Source of the DNA: Thermoanaerobaculia bacterium
GTDB lineage: Bacteria; Acidobacteriota; Thermoanaerobaculia; Gp7-AA8
Length of the DNA stretch: 64,000 bases
Reading direction: 5' to 3'
NCBI GenBank assembly: GCA_017883235.1
Contig: JADGNY010000006.1
Coordinates: 40,681 to 104,680 of the forward strand
A program made the translations under genes and the position numbers. The notes beneath the pieces were generated by a model. The model had not been told where the DNA came from and did not search any database. It saw only the letters and a list, made by a program, of their open reading frames with translations. Shown piece by piece: positions 43,295 to 51,643 of the stretch. Every line of letters starts with the position of its first letter. Positions within the stretch are counted from its first letter, which is position 1.

Positions 43295-44137
43295 CTACAT
43301 CACGCTCAGCCGTTCCTCGACTTCGACGATCACGTAGTCAGGGGTCGACGACCCCGCGGTCACGCCGACTGTCCGGGCGTTCGAGAACCATGCCGGATCG
43401 AGGTCGTCCGCTCCCTGCACGAGATACGAAGGCTTGGCTTCACGGCAAATCTCCCAGAGATGCTTCGTATTCGCGCTCTTCTTTCCGCCGATGACGACGA
43501 TGGCGTCGACCTCGGGATCATGCGCGAGCACGCGCGCGGCGTCCTGATTCTCTTTGGTGGCGTAGCAGATCGTATCGCCGCGCTCGACGGATGCCGCACG
43601 CCGTTCGATCGCTTTCACCACGTCTTCGAACTCCTCGGCGTTGAGCGTCGTCTGATAGAACACCTTCAGTTTCGGATACACCGACCAATCGATGGCGTCG
43701 GCCTGATCGACCTTCGTGACGATGTGATACGAGCCTGGGTCGAGGTCGTGCGTATAGCCGATCACCTCGCGATGCTTCGGATCGCCGATGAAGATGAGGT
43801 GGTAACCATCATGGAGGGCCTTCCCGGCCTCGCGATGAATGTCGTAGACGAACTTGCAGGTGGTGTCGAGAACCTGCAGTCCCGACGATTTGGCAAGCTC
43901 ATGAAACGACGGCGGAACACCATGCGCGGAGAAGACGATGGTCGGCTCCTCGACGGCCGTGATCTCGTCGATCGTGCGAACACCGAGGCTCTCCATCTCT
44001 TCGACGACACGCTCGTTGTGAACGACCTGGCCGAGGATCGCGCCACGGCCACCGCCGGCAGCGAACCGCTTCACCTTCAGATCGGCAATCCGGACGCCGG
44101 AGCAGAAGCCGTACTTGGCTGCACGTTTGACGTTCAT
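43295..44137 (-). CDS. ispH: 4-hydroxy-3-methylbut-2-enyl diphosphate reductase
   Basis: The 280-residue protein is IspH (LytB), the last enzyme of the MEP isoprenoid pathway, making IPP and DMAPP. The three FeS-cluster cysteines are in YGFCSGV (C12), DTTCKFV (C94) and DTICYATKENQ (C191). Substrate His residues lie in VVHNERV and SAHGVPP, and GSSTPDYVIVEVEERL is the typical C-terminus. Length is slightly shorter than the usual 310. It is monocistronic, with no clear ribosome binding site. Confidence 0.95.
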   Translation of the reverse strand: MNVKRAAKYGFCSGVRIADLKVKRFAAGGGRGAILGQVVHNERVVEEMESLGVRTIDEITAVEEPTIVFSAHGVPPSFHELAKSSGLQVLDTTCKFVYDIHREAGKALHDGYHLIFIGDPKHREVIGYTHDLDPGSYHIVTKVDQADAIDWSVYPKLKVFYQTTLNAEEFEDVVKAIERRAASVERGDTICYATKENQDAARVLAHDPEVDAIVVIGGKKSANTKHLWEICREAKPSYLVQGADDLDPAWFSNARTVGVTAGSSTPDYVIVEVEERLSVM

Positions 44138-44214
44138 CGGGAGAGTGGAACGCGCTGGGGCGGCGCGACATTCTGGGGTTTACGCAAAGACGACCCGAGG
44201 GTAGAGGTCGGCAA

Positions 44215-44613
44215 TCACGAACCCAGGATCGTGCAATCGAGTCCTTCGATCCGTCCGAAATCCTTGTCGAAAGTCAAAAGGTGGCCACCGCTATCGATAG
44301 CCGATGCGGCGATCCACATATCGTTCACCGGAACGGGCCGGCCCGAACGCCGCTGGCGGGCGTAGATCTGGCCATAGTGGCGTGCGACGTCGACCGTGCT
44401 CGCGAGAATAAGCACGAAGGGTTCGGAGAGGAAGTCCGTAAGCGCTTGCCGATTCGCCTTGGCACGCGATCCGAGCTCAAAAGCCCCCTCAAGCTCGCCG
44501 AGCACCGTCACCGGAATGAGTAAGACTTCCGCGGAGGCGAGCAAGTCCAGCAACTCCGGATGCCCTCCCCTCATGTGCGAGTACGCCGAGGTGTCGATCA
44601 CGAGCCGCTTCAC
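44215..44613 (-). CDS. vapC: VapC/FitB-type PIN toxin
   Basis: The 132-residue PIN domain starts MKRLVIDTSAYSHMRGGHPE with the catalytic Asp in VIDTSAY. It has VTVLGELEGAFELG (Glu), VNDMWIAASAIDSGGHLLTF and DKDFGRI (acidic residues). It is a probable tRNA or mRNA ribonuclease toxin. The start lies 4 bases after the antitoxin stop. Confidence 0.92.
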   Translation of the reverse strand: MKRLVIDTSAYSHMRGGHPELLDLLASAEVLLIPVTVLGELEGAFELGSRAKANRQALTDFLSEPFVLILASTVDVARHYGQIYARQRRSGRPVPVNDMWIAASAIDSGGHLLTFDKDFGRIEGLDCTILGS

Positions 44614-44617
44614 AAGA

Positions 44618-44860
44618 TCACCGCCAGAGCGAATCGTCGATCACGCGTTGCGCGGCCACGGCCTCCTCGACTTGGGCAAGATCCTGCGCGGTCCAGGTGG
44701 CATAGCGAGCCAGCAGTTCTCGCCGGGCATCGACGCCGACGGCGTGCCGGAGAATCTCCAGCACCGTGGTATTCACGCTGCTGCCACGCTCCCGGCTCAA
44801 CCGACGAATCTTTCTCGCCACCTCGTCCGGCACGCCGCGAATGGTCATTTGCTTACTCAT
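44618..44860 (-). CDS. FitA/Arc-type RHH antitoxin
   Basis: The 80-residue antitoxin begins MSKQMTIRGVPDEVARKIR and continues RERGSSVNTTVLEILRHAVG, a FitA-like RHH. The C-terminal ARYATWTAQDLAQVEEAVAA region is suited to binding the PIN toxin. Start is ATG 44860 because TATCAT lies 6 bases upstream. A longer frame to 44890 is less likely. Confidence 0.88.
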   Translation of the reverse strand: MSKQMTIRGVPDEVARKIRRLSRERGSSVNTTVLEILRHAVGVDARRELLARYATWTAQDLAQVEEAVAAQRVIDDSLWR

Positions 44861-44866
44861 GCCTGC

Positions 44867-44872
44867 ATGATA
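44867..44872 (-). promoter_or_regulatory. -10 box TATCAT, leaderless antitoxin
   Basis: TATCAT on the minus strand ends 6 bases before the ATG at 44860. Confidence 0.5.
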
Positions 44873-44999
44873 TCGCATAGATGCCTGCACGGGAGAACGA
44901 TCGCGGGAAGAATTGGTGACGGCCTCGAAGCCAATGGACTCCTCTCGGACGTCGTCAAGCGTAATATCTCATTCCGGAGATTTTCAAAGGAGCCTCGCC

Positions 45000-45248
45000 A
45001 TGGCAACCGCCAAAGTGTTCTGGTCGGGACGCTCACAGATCGTGAGACTGCCTAAACAATTCCGTGTGGAGACTCGCGAGTTTCGACTCAGGAGGCGAGG
45101 GGCCGGGATCATCCTTGAACCTGTCCCGGACACGTGGAGTTGGCTCGACGCGATCGCCGGAACACTGGACGAGGACTTTGTCGAGGCAGTGCAAGAGCAG
45201 CCGGCAGAGTTTGCGCGCGTATCAGACCTGGGCAGCAAAGACCGTTGA
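45000..45248 (+). CDS. Orphan AbrB-fold VapB-like antitoxin
   Basis: The 82-residue protein (KVFWSGRSQIVRLPKQFRVE then LRRRGAGIILEPVPDTWSWL) is a SpoVT-AbrB swapped-hairpin antitoxin of the VapB type. AAAGGAG lies 7 bases before the ATG. Its usual PIN partner does not follow; the next gene is a different AbrB antitoxin with its own VapC. It may be a relic or cross-talk with neighbouring toxins. Confidence 0.78.
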   Translation: MATAKVFWSGRSQIVRLPKQFRVETREFRLRRRGAGIILEPVPDTWSWLDAIAGTLDEDFVEAVQEQPAEFARVSDLGSKDR

Positions 45249-45273
45249 CCTGACGCGGGTAAGACGGTATCTT
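45245..45273 (+). promoter_or_regulatory. Promoter TTGACC-17-TATCTT of the AbrB/VapC pair
   Basis: TTGACC (45245-45250) and TATCTT (45268-45273) are separated by 17 bases, and the ATG at 45281 follows 7 bases later. This is the clearest -35/-10 promoter in the window, with an apparently leaderless transcript. It overlaps the 3' end of the orphan antitoxin gene. Confidence 0.6.
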
Positions 45274-45280
45274 ACCGAAC

Positions 45281-45511
45281 ATGAAAACGACCATGTCGTC
45301 GAAAGGCCAGATCGTGTTGCCTGCGGCGCTCCGCGAGCAGGACAATCTCGAGCCAGGGGATGAATTCTCAGTCGAACGTCTCGAGCAGGGCCAGTACAGG
45401 CTCATACGAAGCCGGCCGTTGCCAAATGAGGGCCTTGTCGATTGGCTCCTCGCGTGCCCCGAGAAAGACTTCTTCGTTCCCATCGAATCCGAGTCGACCG
45501 ACGATTTGTGA
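45281..45511 (+). CDS. vapB: AbrB/MazE-type antitoxin of VapC
   Basis: The 76-residue protein has an AbrB-type N-terminus (MKTTMSSKGQIVLPAALREQ, DNLEPGDEFSVERL). Its tail (LVDWLLACPEKDFFVPIES) is typical of VapB antitoxins. GTGA overlap with the PIN toxin couples translation. It probably autoregulates from the promoter at 45245. Confidence 0.9.
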   Translation: MKTTMSSKGQIVLPAALREQDNLEPGDEFSVERLEQGQYRLIRSRPLPNEGLVDWLLACPEKDFFVPIESESTDDL

Positions 45512-45918
45512 GATATCTGGTCGATTCGAACGTCCTGAGTGAGCCAACGAAATCAGCGCGTGACGAAGGTGTCGTCGACTGGCTGCGGAACAACGAGCGG
45601 GAGATCGCCGTCGATCCGATCATCCTCGGCGAAGTTCGCTTCGGAATCCTTCTTCTGCCGCGGGGAAGGCGCCGAGCACGCCTTGATGAGTGGTTCCGAG
45701 GGGCTGTTCAGCACATTGTCTGTCTTCCATGGGAGGCCGAGACCGGACTTCGTTGGGCGCGGCTATTGGCAACCCTTCGAGCCTCAGGCACGGCCATGCC
45801 GGTAGCGGACAGCCTCATTGCAGCTACCGCGCTCGTTCACGGCCTGGTTGTCGTCACCCGCAACCAAGCGGATTTCGAAAAGGCCGGAGTTGACATCATC
45901 AATCCCTTCACACGCTGA
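45508..45918 (+). CDS. vapC: VapC-type PIN toxin
   Basis: The 136-residue toxin begins VRYLVDSNVLSEPTKSARDE (catalytic Asp in LVDSNVLSE). It has VDPIILGEVRFGILLLP and AMPVADSLIAATALVHGLVV with VTRNQADFEKAG, the full VapC acidic set. Start is GTG 45508, overlapping the antitoxin stop by 4 bases. An upstream frame to 45442 duplicates the antitoxin region and is rejected. Confidence 0.93.
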   Translation: MRYLVDSNVLSEPTKSARDEGVVDWLRNNEREIAVDPIILGEVRFGILLLPRGRRRARLDEWFRGAVQHIVCLPWEAETGLRWARLLATLRASGTAMPVADSLIAATALVHGLVVVTRNQADFEKAGVDIINPFTR

Positions 45919-45935
45919 TCAAAACCCTCCCCGCT

Positions 45936-45941
45936 TACAAT
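45936..45941 (+). promoter_or_regulatory. -10 box TACAAT of the MFS gene
   Basis: TACAAT ends 9 bases before the ATG at 45951; the bases between are pyrimidine-rich. Confidence 0.45.
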
Positions 45942-45950
45942 CCCCGCCTC

Positions 45951-47141
45951 ATGCCGTCCCCCCGCGATCCACTCTTCACTCCCCGCTTCGCCATGCTGTG
46001 GGTGTACGCGTTCGTCACGTTTTTCTCCGCCTTCCAGCTCCTCCCGGCCATTCCATTCCGGATCCTCGACCTCGGCGGGTCGAAGGCGGAAGCGGGATGG
46101 TTCCTCTCCGTCTACACCTTTGCCAGCGCGTTCTCGGCGCCCGTCATGGGGAGCCTGGCTGACCACTTCGGACGGCGGCGGTTCCTCATCACCGCCTCGG
46201 TCTTCTTTGTCGTCTTCTCGATCCTCTACGGCGTCGTGCGACAGTTGCCGCTGCTGTTCCTCATCGGCGCGATCCACGGCGCGGTCTGGTCGGGGCTCAT
46301 GGCCTCGGCCTCGGCGCTCATGAGCGAATACATCCCGGCATCGCGCCGCACGCAGGGGATGGCGTATTGGGGGCTGTCCAGCGGCAGCGCCATTGCGGTC
46401 GCTCCCGCCGTCGGACTATGGATCTTTCACTTCGGATGGACGACGCTCTGCACCGAGTTGTCGATCGTCTCGGTGCTGATGGTCGTCGGCGCCCTCACAT
46501 TGCGCGCTGACGAAAAGGGACCAGTCAGGCGGCACCTGGCCGTCTCCGATGCCTGGGACTGGCGCGTGATCGCTACCGCGCTGTCGCTGGCGGTGGCATC
46601 GTTCGGATACGGCGGCATGACCAGCTACGCCGCGATCATGGCCATCGAGCGCCACATCTCTCCGCCGGCAATCTATCTGACGACGTATGCGATCTCGCTG
46701 GTGCTGTTCCGCATCTGTTTCTCCCACCTCGGCGACCGCATCGGCCCGAAGCGGATGCTCTATCCCGGCCTGGTGATGCTCCCCTTCACCTTCGGCTGGC
46801 TCGGTATCGCCCACACGCGCTGGGAGATGATCGTCTCCGCTGCCCTCTTCGGGATCGGCTGGGGCGCGGTCTATCCGGCATTCGTCACCATCATCCTCGG
46901 CAACACCGACCCGGCACGGCGCGCCCGGACGTTCGGCTCGATCGTCTGGGCCTTCGACACCGGCATCGGCCTCGGCTCGTTCGGAATCGGCGCCATCGGC
47001 CAGCACTACGGACTCACGAATGCGTTTCTGGTCGCCGCGGCGCTGAGCTGTCTCTCGATTCCCATCTTCGCCCTGACGTCACCGGGCCTCGGTGGCACTT
47101 CACTTGCTGCTGAGTCGGAGCATGTCAGCGCCACCGACTGA
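45951..47141 (+). CDS. MFS transporter
   Basis: The 396-residue protein has 12 predicted membrane helices. The MFS loop 2-3 signature is visible as GSLADHFGRRRFLITAS, and a related loop 8-9 as HLGDRIGPKRMLYPG. The substrate is unknown; drug or metabolite efflux is typical. The next small gene overlaps its 3' end by 20 bases in another frame. Confidence 0.88.
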   Translation: MPSPRDPLFTPRFAMLWVYAFVTFFSAFQLLPAIPFRILDLGGSKAEAGWFLSVYTFASAFSAPVMGSLADHFGRRRFLITASVFFVVFSILYGVVRQLPLLFLIGAIHGAVWSGLMASASALMSEYIPASRRTQGMAYWGLSSGSAIAVAPAVGLWIFHFGWTTLCTELSIVSVLMVVGALTLRADEKGPVRRHLAVSDAWDWRVIATALSLAVASFGYGGMTSYAAIMAIERHISPPAIYLTTYAISLVLFRICFSHLGDRIGPKRMLYPGLVMLPFTFGWLGIAHTRWEMIVSAALFGIGWGAVYPAFVTIILGNTDPARRARTFGSIVWAFDTGIGLGSFGIGAIGQHYGLTNAFLVAAALSCLSIPIFALTSPGLGGTSLAAESEHVSATD

Positions 47142-47334
47142 TGACGAACGCCTCCGCGACCGCGAGACCATCACCACAAACGACGGCGACGATGATGAGC
47201 GCGTCTCGCGCAAGGTCGTCTACGAGCACACCGCGAGCAGCGGCTCATCGCATTCGGCCGGCATCACGATGATCGTCATCGTCGTGCTGGCAATCGTGAT
47301 CATCGGCTACATCCTGATGCACATGCATCGGTGA
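47122..47334 (+). CDS. Small single-span membrane protein
   Basis: The 70-residue protein has an acidic N-terminus (DDERLRDRETITTNDGDDDE) and one membrane helix (GITMIVIVVLAIVIIGYILM) ending in HMHR. Its start lies inside the MFS gene's 3' end, so translation is coupled. It may be a small accessory of the transporter. No known domain is seen. Confidence 0.6.
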   Translation: MSAPPTDDERLRDRETITTNDGDDDERVSRKVVYEHTASSGSSHSAGITMIVIVVLAIVIIGYILMHMHR

Positions 47335-47351
47335 GGCGCCGGCCGTAGCAT

Positions 47352-47357
47352 TACCAT
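47352..47357 (+). promoter_or_regulatory. -10 box TACCAT, leaderless start
   Basis: TACCAT ends 6 bases before the ATG at 47364; another candidate, TAGCAT, lies just upstream at 47346-47351. Confidence 0.4.
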
Positions 47358-47363
47358 TCGCGC

Positions 47364-48419
47364 ATGATGCGATGCGCCTTCGCCGCTCTTCTCTTCCTAA
47401 CAACCTCCCTCCACGCCGCCGACTTCGACGCGAAAGCCGCGGAGCGCTTTGCGAATCTGGCGCTGGCGTGTGTGCACAAGGAGTATCCGAACAAGATCGC
47501 CCACAGTCTGAACAGCGATCAGGACGTGGCGCCGCCGCGGGCGCTGACGCCGGCGTTTTACGGATGCTACGACTGGCACTCGTCGGTTCACGGCCATTGG
47601 TTGCTGGCACGTCTGGCGCGGACGTTTCCCGATGCACCCTTCGCGGCGAATGCGCGCGCGGCGTTGCAGCAAAGCATCACGGCGGAGAACATCGCAAAGG
47701 AAGCGGCGTATCTTCGCGGCGAGGGACGGGCGAGCTTCGAGAGACCGTACGGCCTGGCCTGGCTGCTGCAACTGGCCGCCGAGCTTCGTGAGTGGGACGA
47801 TCCGCTGGGACGTGAGCTGTCCGCGAATCTACGGCCGCTCGAACTGGCCGCGAACGAGCGGCTGGCAACGTGGCTGCCGAAGCTGTCGCACCCGGTGCGA
47901 TCCGGCGAGCATAGCCAGTCCGCGTTCGCACTCGGATTGATCATCGACTCGGCCAGCGATCCCGCGCTGAAACAGACTGCGCGCGACGCCACGCGGCGCT
48001 TCTTCGAGAAGGACAAAGCCTGCCCGCTGGCCTACGAGCCGTCGGGTGAAGACTTCCTCTCGCCGTGTATCGCCGAGGCCGACGCGATGCGGCGCGTGTT
48101 GCCGCCAAAGGCCTATGCCACTTGGCTCGCCGCCTTCCTGCCGCGATTCCAGTCGCTGCGCCCCGAGGTCGTCGTCGACCCGAGCGATCCAAAGCTCGCC
48201 CATCTCGACGGGCTGAATCTCAGCCGCGCCTGGATGCTGGAAGGCATCGCCTCAGGCCTTCCGGCGAACGATCCGCACGTCGCCTCCTTGCGCAAGGTTG
48301 CTGCCGCGCATCGCAAAGCCGGCCTGGCCTCGGTGACCGGCGAGCACTACGAAGGGGGACACTGGCTCGGCTCGTTCGCCGTCTATCTGACGACGGGACG
48401 AGGGCTGAGCGGCCGGTAG
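47364..48419 (+). CDS. DUF2891 exported protein
   Basis: The 351-residue protein has a signal peptide (MMRCAFAALLFLTTSLHAA). DUF2891 (alpha/alpha barrel-like) hallmarks follow: HPAFYGCYDWHSSVHGHW-like ALTPAFYGCYDWHSSVHGHW, RPYGLAWLLQLAAELREW, HSQSAFALGL and GEHYEGGHWLGSFAVYLT at the C-terminus. It is likely periplasmic, with an activity not experimentally established here. The stop codon lies right at the edge of the dispersed hairpin repeat. Confidence 0.88.
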   Translation: MMRCAFAALLFLTTSLHAADFDAKAAERFANLALACVHKEYPNKIAHSLNSDQDVAPPRALTPAFYGCYDWHSSVHGHWLLARLARTFPDAPFAANARAALQQSITAENIAKEAAYLRGEGRASFERPYGLAWLLQLAAELREWDDPLGRELSANLRPLELAANERLATWLPKLSHPVRSGEHSQSAFALGLIIDSASDPALKQTARDATRRFFEKDKACPLAYEPSGEDFLSPCIAEADAMRRVLPPKAYATWLAAFLPRFQSLRPEVVVDPSDPKLAHLDGLNLSRAWMLEGIASGLPANDPHVASLRKVAAAHRKAGLASVTGEHYEGGHWLGSFAVYLTTGRGLSGR

Positions 48420-48587
48420 GAGAGCGGGCGTCTCGCCTGCTCCCGGCGGGCGTCTCGCCCGGCGGTGGGGACGAAATCGTCACGGGACTGTCGGCCAGAA
48501 ACGAAACCGCCGGCGACCCCTCTTAACGCTCGGAAACCACCGCCGGGCGAGACGCCCGTCGGGAGCAGGCGGGACGCCTGCTCTCCC
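48419..48587. repeat. Inverted pair of dispersed GGCGAGACGCCCG repeats
   Basis: 48419-48470 and 48537-48587 are inverted copies of the element also at 8511-8694. Together they can form a large cruciform. They fill the space between the DUF2891 stop and the convergent M16 stop. Confidence 0.85.
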
Positions 48588-48616
48588 CTGCGCCGTCCGT
48601 TGAGCACTGAACAGAG

Positions 48617-50080
48617 TTACTTCCCTTTCCGAAGCGTCTCTGAATTCACATCCAGCGCGTCGATCGGAATCACCTCGACGTCCTTGAACCGCTGCTGCAG
48701 CGCCGGCAGGAACTTCTTCGCATCGCCGACGATGACGATGCTGGCGCCGTTGCCCGCGAGATGAGCGGCTGCGAACTTCTGCACGTCCGGCGCGCTGACA
48801 CTCTGCACGCCGCTGATATAGCGATTGATCTCGTCGAGGGGCAGGCCGTAGAGCGCCAGAGTGCCGATGCGGCCGACGATGCCGCCATTGGTCTCGAGCT
48901 GACGGCCGAAGCCGCCGATGAGCACTGCCTTGCGCGGTCCGAGCTCGTCGTCCGCAACGGCCGTGGTGCCGAGCTTGTTCATCTCGTCGATGATCAGACC
49001 GGCCACCTCGCCGGCCGATTCATTCTTTGTCTGCGCCGAGGCGGTAAACGGACCGACGTCGCGGCGCAGATCGAACGAGCTGTTCGCGCCGTAGCTGAGA
49101 CCGCGCTTGATGCGGATCTCCTCGTTGAGGCGGGACGAATAGCCGCCGCCGAGAATCGAATTCGCAACGAGAGAAAGGTGATACGCCGAATCGGCACGGC
49201 GAAGGCCGGGACGGCCGACGACGACCGCTGCCTGTCCCGCTGCCGGCATGTCGACGACGACGATATGCGGCGACGGAACTTCCTTCGTCCACGCGAGTGG
49301 AGCCGGGTGCGAGGCGGGCGCCCGCTTCCATCCGCCGAACAACTCCTGCGCGGTGGCAAACGCCGCCGCCGGAGCAATGTCGCCGCCGATGACCAGGATG
49401 GCGTTGTCAGGGCGGTAGTAGTCGCGGTGAAAGGCGACGACATCATCGCGCTTGATCCGCGCCAGAGACTCGGGCGTGCCGCCGAGGTTATGGCCGTAGA
49501 ACCCCGAGCCGAAGATCACGTGTGCGGCGACGAAGTTCGCCAGACGCCCCGGCTGCTTCATCGCCACGGACAACGCATCGATGTTCTGTTGCCGCAGGCG
49601 ATCGATCTCCGCCTGCTTGAAGGTCGGATGGCGGACGACGTCGGCCATGAACGCCATCGCCGCTGGCAGCTTCGACGACAGGACATCGAGATCGACCGAA
49701 GACTGGTCCCACGAGGCGCCGGTATCGAGCGTTGCACCGAGCGCTTCCACACCACGCGCGATCCGCTCGGCGCTGCGCGTCGTCGTTCCCTTCGACAACA
49801 GGGATGCCGTCGTATCGGCGAGACCGGGAAGGTTGGCAGGATCGGCTTCACCGCCGTTCCGGATCAACAACCGCGCGTTCACCAGCGGGACCCCTTTTTT
49901 CTCGACGACGATGACGCGCATTCCGTTGGCCAGCGTCTTCTCCACCGGCTTCGGAATCCGGATAGGCCGCGGTGCGGCGGGAATGGGCGGGGTGGTCTCA
50001 ACCTGCGCGAACGCGGGCTGCAGCGTGAGAGTGATCGCGACGGCGGCAAGTAGCGTCTTCATTTCGCCGACCCCTTTCAT
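48617..50080 (-). CDS. M16-family peptidase homologue lacking HXXEH
   Basis: The 487-residue exported protein (signal MKTLLAAVAITLTLQPAFA) has the M16 fold: PRPIRIPKPVEKTLANGM, KLPAAMAFMADVVRHPTFKQ, YRPDNAILVIGGDI. The HXXEH zinc motif of the catalytic half is absent at the expected place (NLPGLADTTASLLSKGT). This is typical of the non-catalytic partner of a two-subunit M16B protease. Start is ATG 50080 (GGAGG upstream, ATGA overlap with the partner), or in-frame ATG 50062 at the signal peptide. Confidence 0.88.
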   Translation of the reverse strand: MKGVGEMKTLLAAVAITLTLQPAFAQVETTPPIPAAPRPIRIPKPVEKTLANGMRVIVVEKKGVPLVNARLLIRNGGEADPANLPGLADTTASLLSKGTTTRSAERIARGVEALGATLDTGASWDQSSVDLDVLSSKLPAAMAFMADVVRHPTFKQAEIDRLRQQNIDALSVAMKQPGRLANFVAAHVIFGSGFYGHNLGGTPESLARIKRDDVVAFHRDYYRPDNAILVIGGDIAPAAAFATAQELFGGWKRAPASHPAPLAWTKEVPSPHIVVVDMPAAGQAAVVVGRPGLRRADSAYHLSLVANSILGGGYSSRLNEEIRIKRGLSYGANSSFDLRRDVGPFTASAQTKNESAGEVAGLIIDEMNKLGTTAVADDELGPRKAVLIGGFGRQLETNGGIVGRIGTLALYGLPLDEINRYISGVQSVSAPDVQKFAAAHLAGNGASIVIVGDAKKFLPALQQRFKDVEVIPIDALDVNSETLRKGK

Positions 50081-51399
50081 TTCGCCTCCGACGTGTATGT
50101 GATCGTCACTGCTTTTCCGTCGACCAGATATTTCTTCACCACCCGCTGTACGTCCGCCGCGGTCACCGCTTGCAGCCGTCCCAGACCTCGATTCACGTAG
50201 GTGGCGTCGTGGTATTGCGTGATCGCTTCGCCGAGTGCGCCGGCTTTGCCGTCATTCGTTTCCCGCTCGCGCAACGCCGAGGTGATGATCAGGTTCTTGG
50301 CCTTGTCGAGCTCCGCGGCGGTGACCGGCTTCGCCGCCAGCGCGGTGATCTCCTCGCGCAGCGCGGCCATGCCGTCGTCCGTTTTCTTGCCGCTGGCCAT
50401 GACCGCCCGCGCGGTGAAAAGTCCGGTGTCTTCGCGCGTCTCCGCGTTCGCGCTGGCACTCTGCGCGAGCTGCTTCTTGTAGACGAGCGATTGATACAAC
50501 CTCGAGGAATCACCGGCGGACAGGATCGTCGCCGCGACTTCCAGCGGCTCGGAGTCGTCGCTGCGCGCGTTCGGAATCAACCAAGTCAATGCCACCGCCG
50601 GAAGCGGCACATTCGCGCCGTGCTCGTCGAAGTGCTTCCCCTCCGCTCGCGCCGGTTCGCCGTCCGCGACGCGCGGGATCGGAGTCGATGGCCTGGGCAC
50701 GCTGCCGAGGTAGCGGTCGACCCAGGCATCGAACTGCTTCGGATCGAGATCGCCGGCGACGATCAGGACGGCATTGTCGGGACGGTAGTAGGTCGCATGA
50801 AAGACCTGCACGTCCGCGAGCGTGGCCGCGTCGAGCTCTTCGATCGAGCCGATGCCTGGCCGGCGATACGGATGAACGGCGTACGAGTCTTTCGTGATGG
50901 CGTAGCCGAGCCGGCCGTACGACGGCGCCAGAACGCGGAACCGGAACTCTTCCTTGACGACGTCACGCTCCGACTTGAAGTTGGCCTCGTCGACCGTCAG
51001 CGATCCCATCCTCTCCCCCTCGGCCCATAGCAACGTCTGAAGGTAGTTCGACGGGATGATCTCGTAGTAGACGGTTCGATCGGGATGCGTGTAGGCGTTG
51101 TTCGCGCCGCCGACGTCCTCGGTGAGCCGGTCGAGCATCTCCGGCTTCATGTGGGCCGTGGCCTTGAACATGATGTGCTCGAAGAGATGCGCAAACCCGC
51201 TGCGCCCCTCGGGGTCATTCTTCGAGCCAACGCGGTACCAGACGTTGATGGCTACCGTCGGCGTGGCGTGGTCTTCGATCGAATAGACCTCCAGCCCGTT
51301 CGCAAGCGTGCGATGGCGGTAGTTGATCGGTGGAAATGTGGCCGCGGATACGGAGGCAGCGAGGACGAGGAGCGCGATGGAGAAGCGGCGAACGAGCAT
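50077..51399 (-). CDS. Exported M16-family zinc peptidase, catalytic subunit
   Basis: The 440-residue protein has a signal peptide (1-20). The zinc site is FAHLFEHIMFKAT (HLFEH at 71-75), and a downstream acidic ligand is in TLLWAEGERMGSL. It should degrade peptides in the periplasm with the partner encoded next. It overlaps the partner by 4 bases (ATGA). GAGGTG lies about 10 bases upstream of the ATG. Confidence 0.92.
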   Translation of the reverse strand: MLVRRFSIALLVLAASVSAATFPPINYRHRTLANGLEVYSIEDHATPTVAINVWYRVGSKNDPEGRSGFAHLFEHIMFKATAHMKPEMLDRLTEDVGGANNAYTHPDRTVYYEIIPSNYLQTLLWAEGERMGSLTVDEANFKSERDVVKEEFRFRVLAPSYGRLGYAITKDSYAVHPYRRPGIGSIEELDAATLADVQVFHATYYRPDNAVLIVAGDLDPKQFDAWVDRYLGSVPRPSTPIPRVADGEPARAEGKHFDEHGANVPLPAVALTWLIPNARSDDSEPLEVAATILSAGDSSRLYQSLVYKKQLAQSASANAETREDTGLFTARAVMASGKKTDDGMAALREEITALAAKPVTAAELDKAKNLIITSALRERETNDGKAGALGEAITQYHDATYVNRGLGRLQAVTAADVQRVVKKYLVDGKAVTITYTSEAK

Positions 51400-51424
51400 C
51401 GAGTGAGCACCTCTATGGGAGTCA

Positions 51425-51543
51425 GTGGATCAGTAGATTCGTAGATTAGTGGATTAGTGGATCAGTGGAATCGGCTGGGCAACTCCACTGATCTACTAAT
51501 CTACGAATCCACTAATCACTAATCCACGAATCACCAATCCACT
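51425..51543. repeat. Inverted repeat with GGATTAGTGGATCAGTGG arms
   Basis: AGTGGATCAGTAGATTCGTA and further GGATTAGTGGATCAGTGG phrases are mirrored by CCACTGATCTACTAATCTAC and related phrases, with outer ends AGTCAGTGG and CCACTGACT. The gap 51400-51643 holds no gene. Confidence 0.85.
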
Positions 51544-51643
51544 GACTATATCAACGCGCTCGCTACCTAGGGGCGTTGAGGTTGCTTTCGCTCGGTATGA
51601 CCAGAGATCCTGCGCGCTTCGCCGCAGGATGGAGGGAACAACC

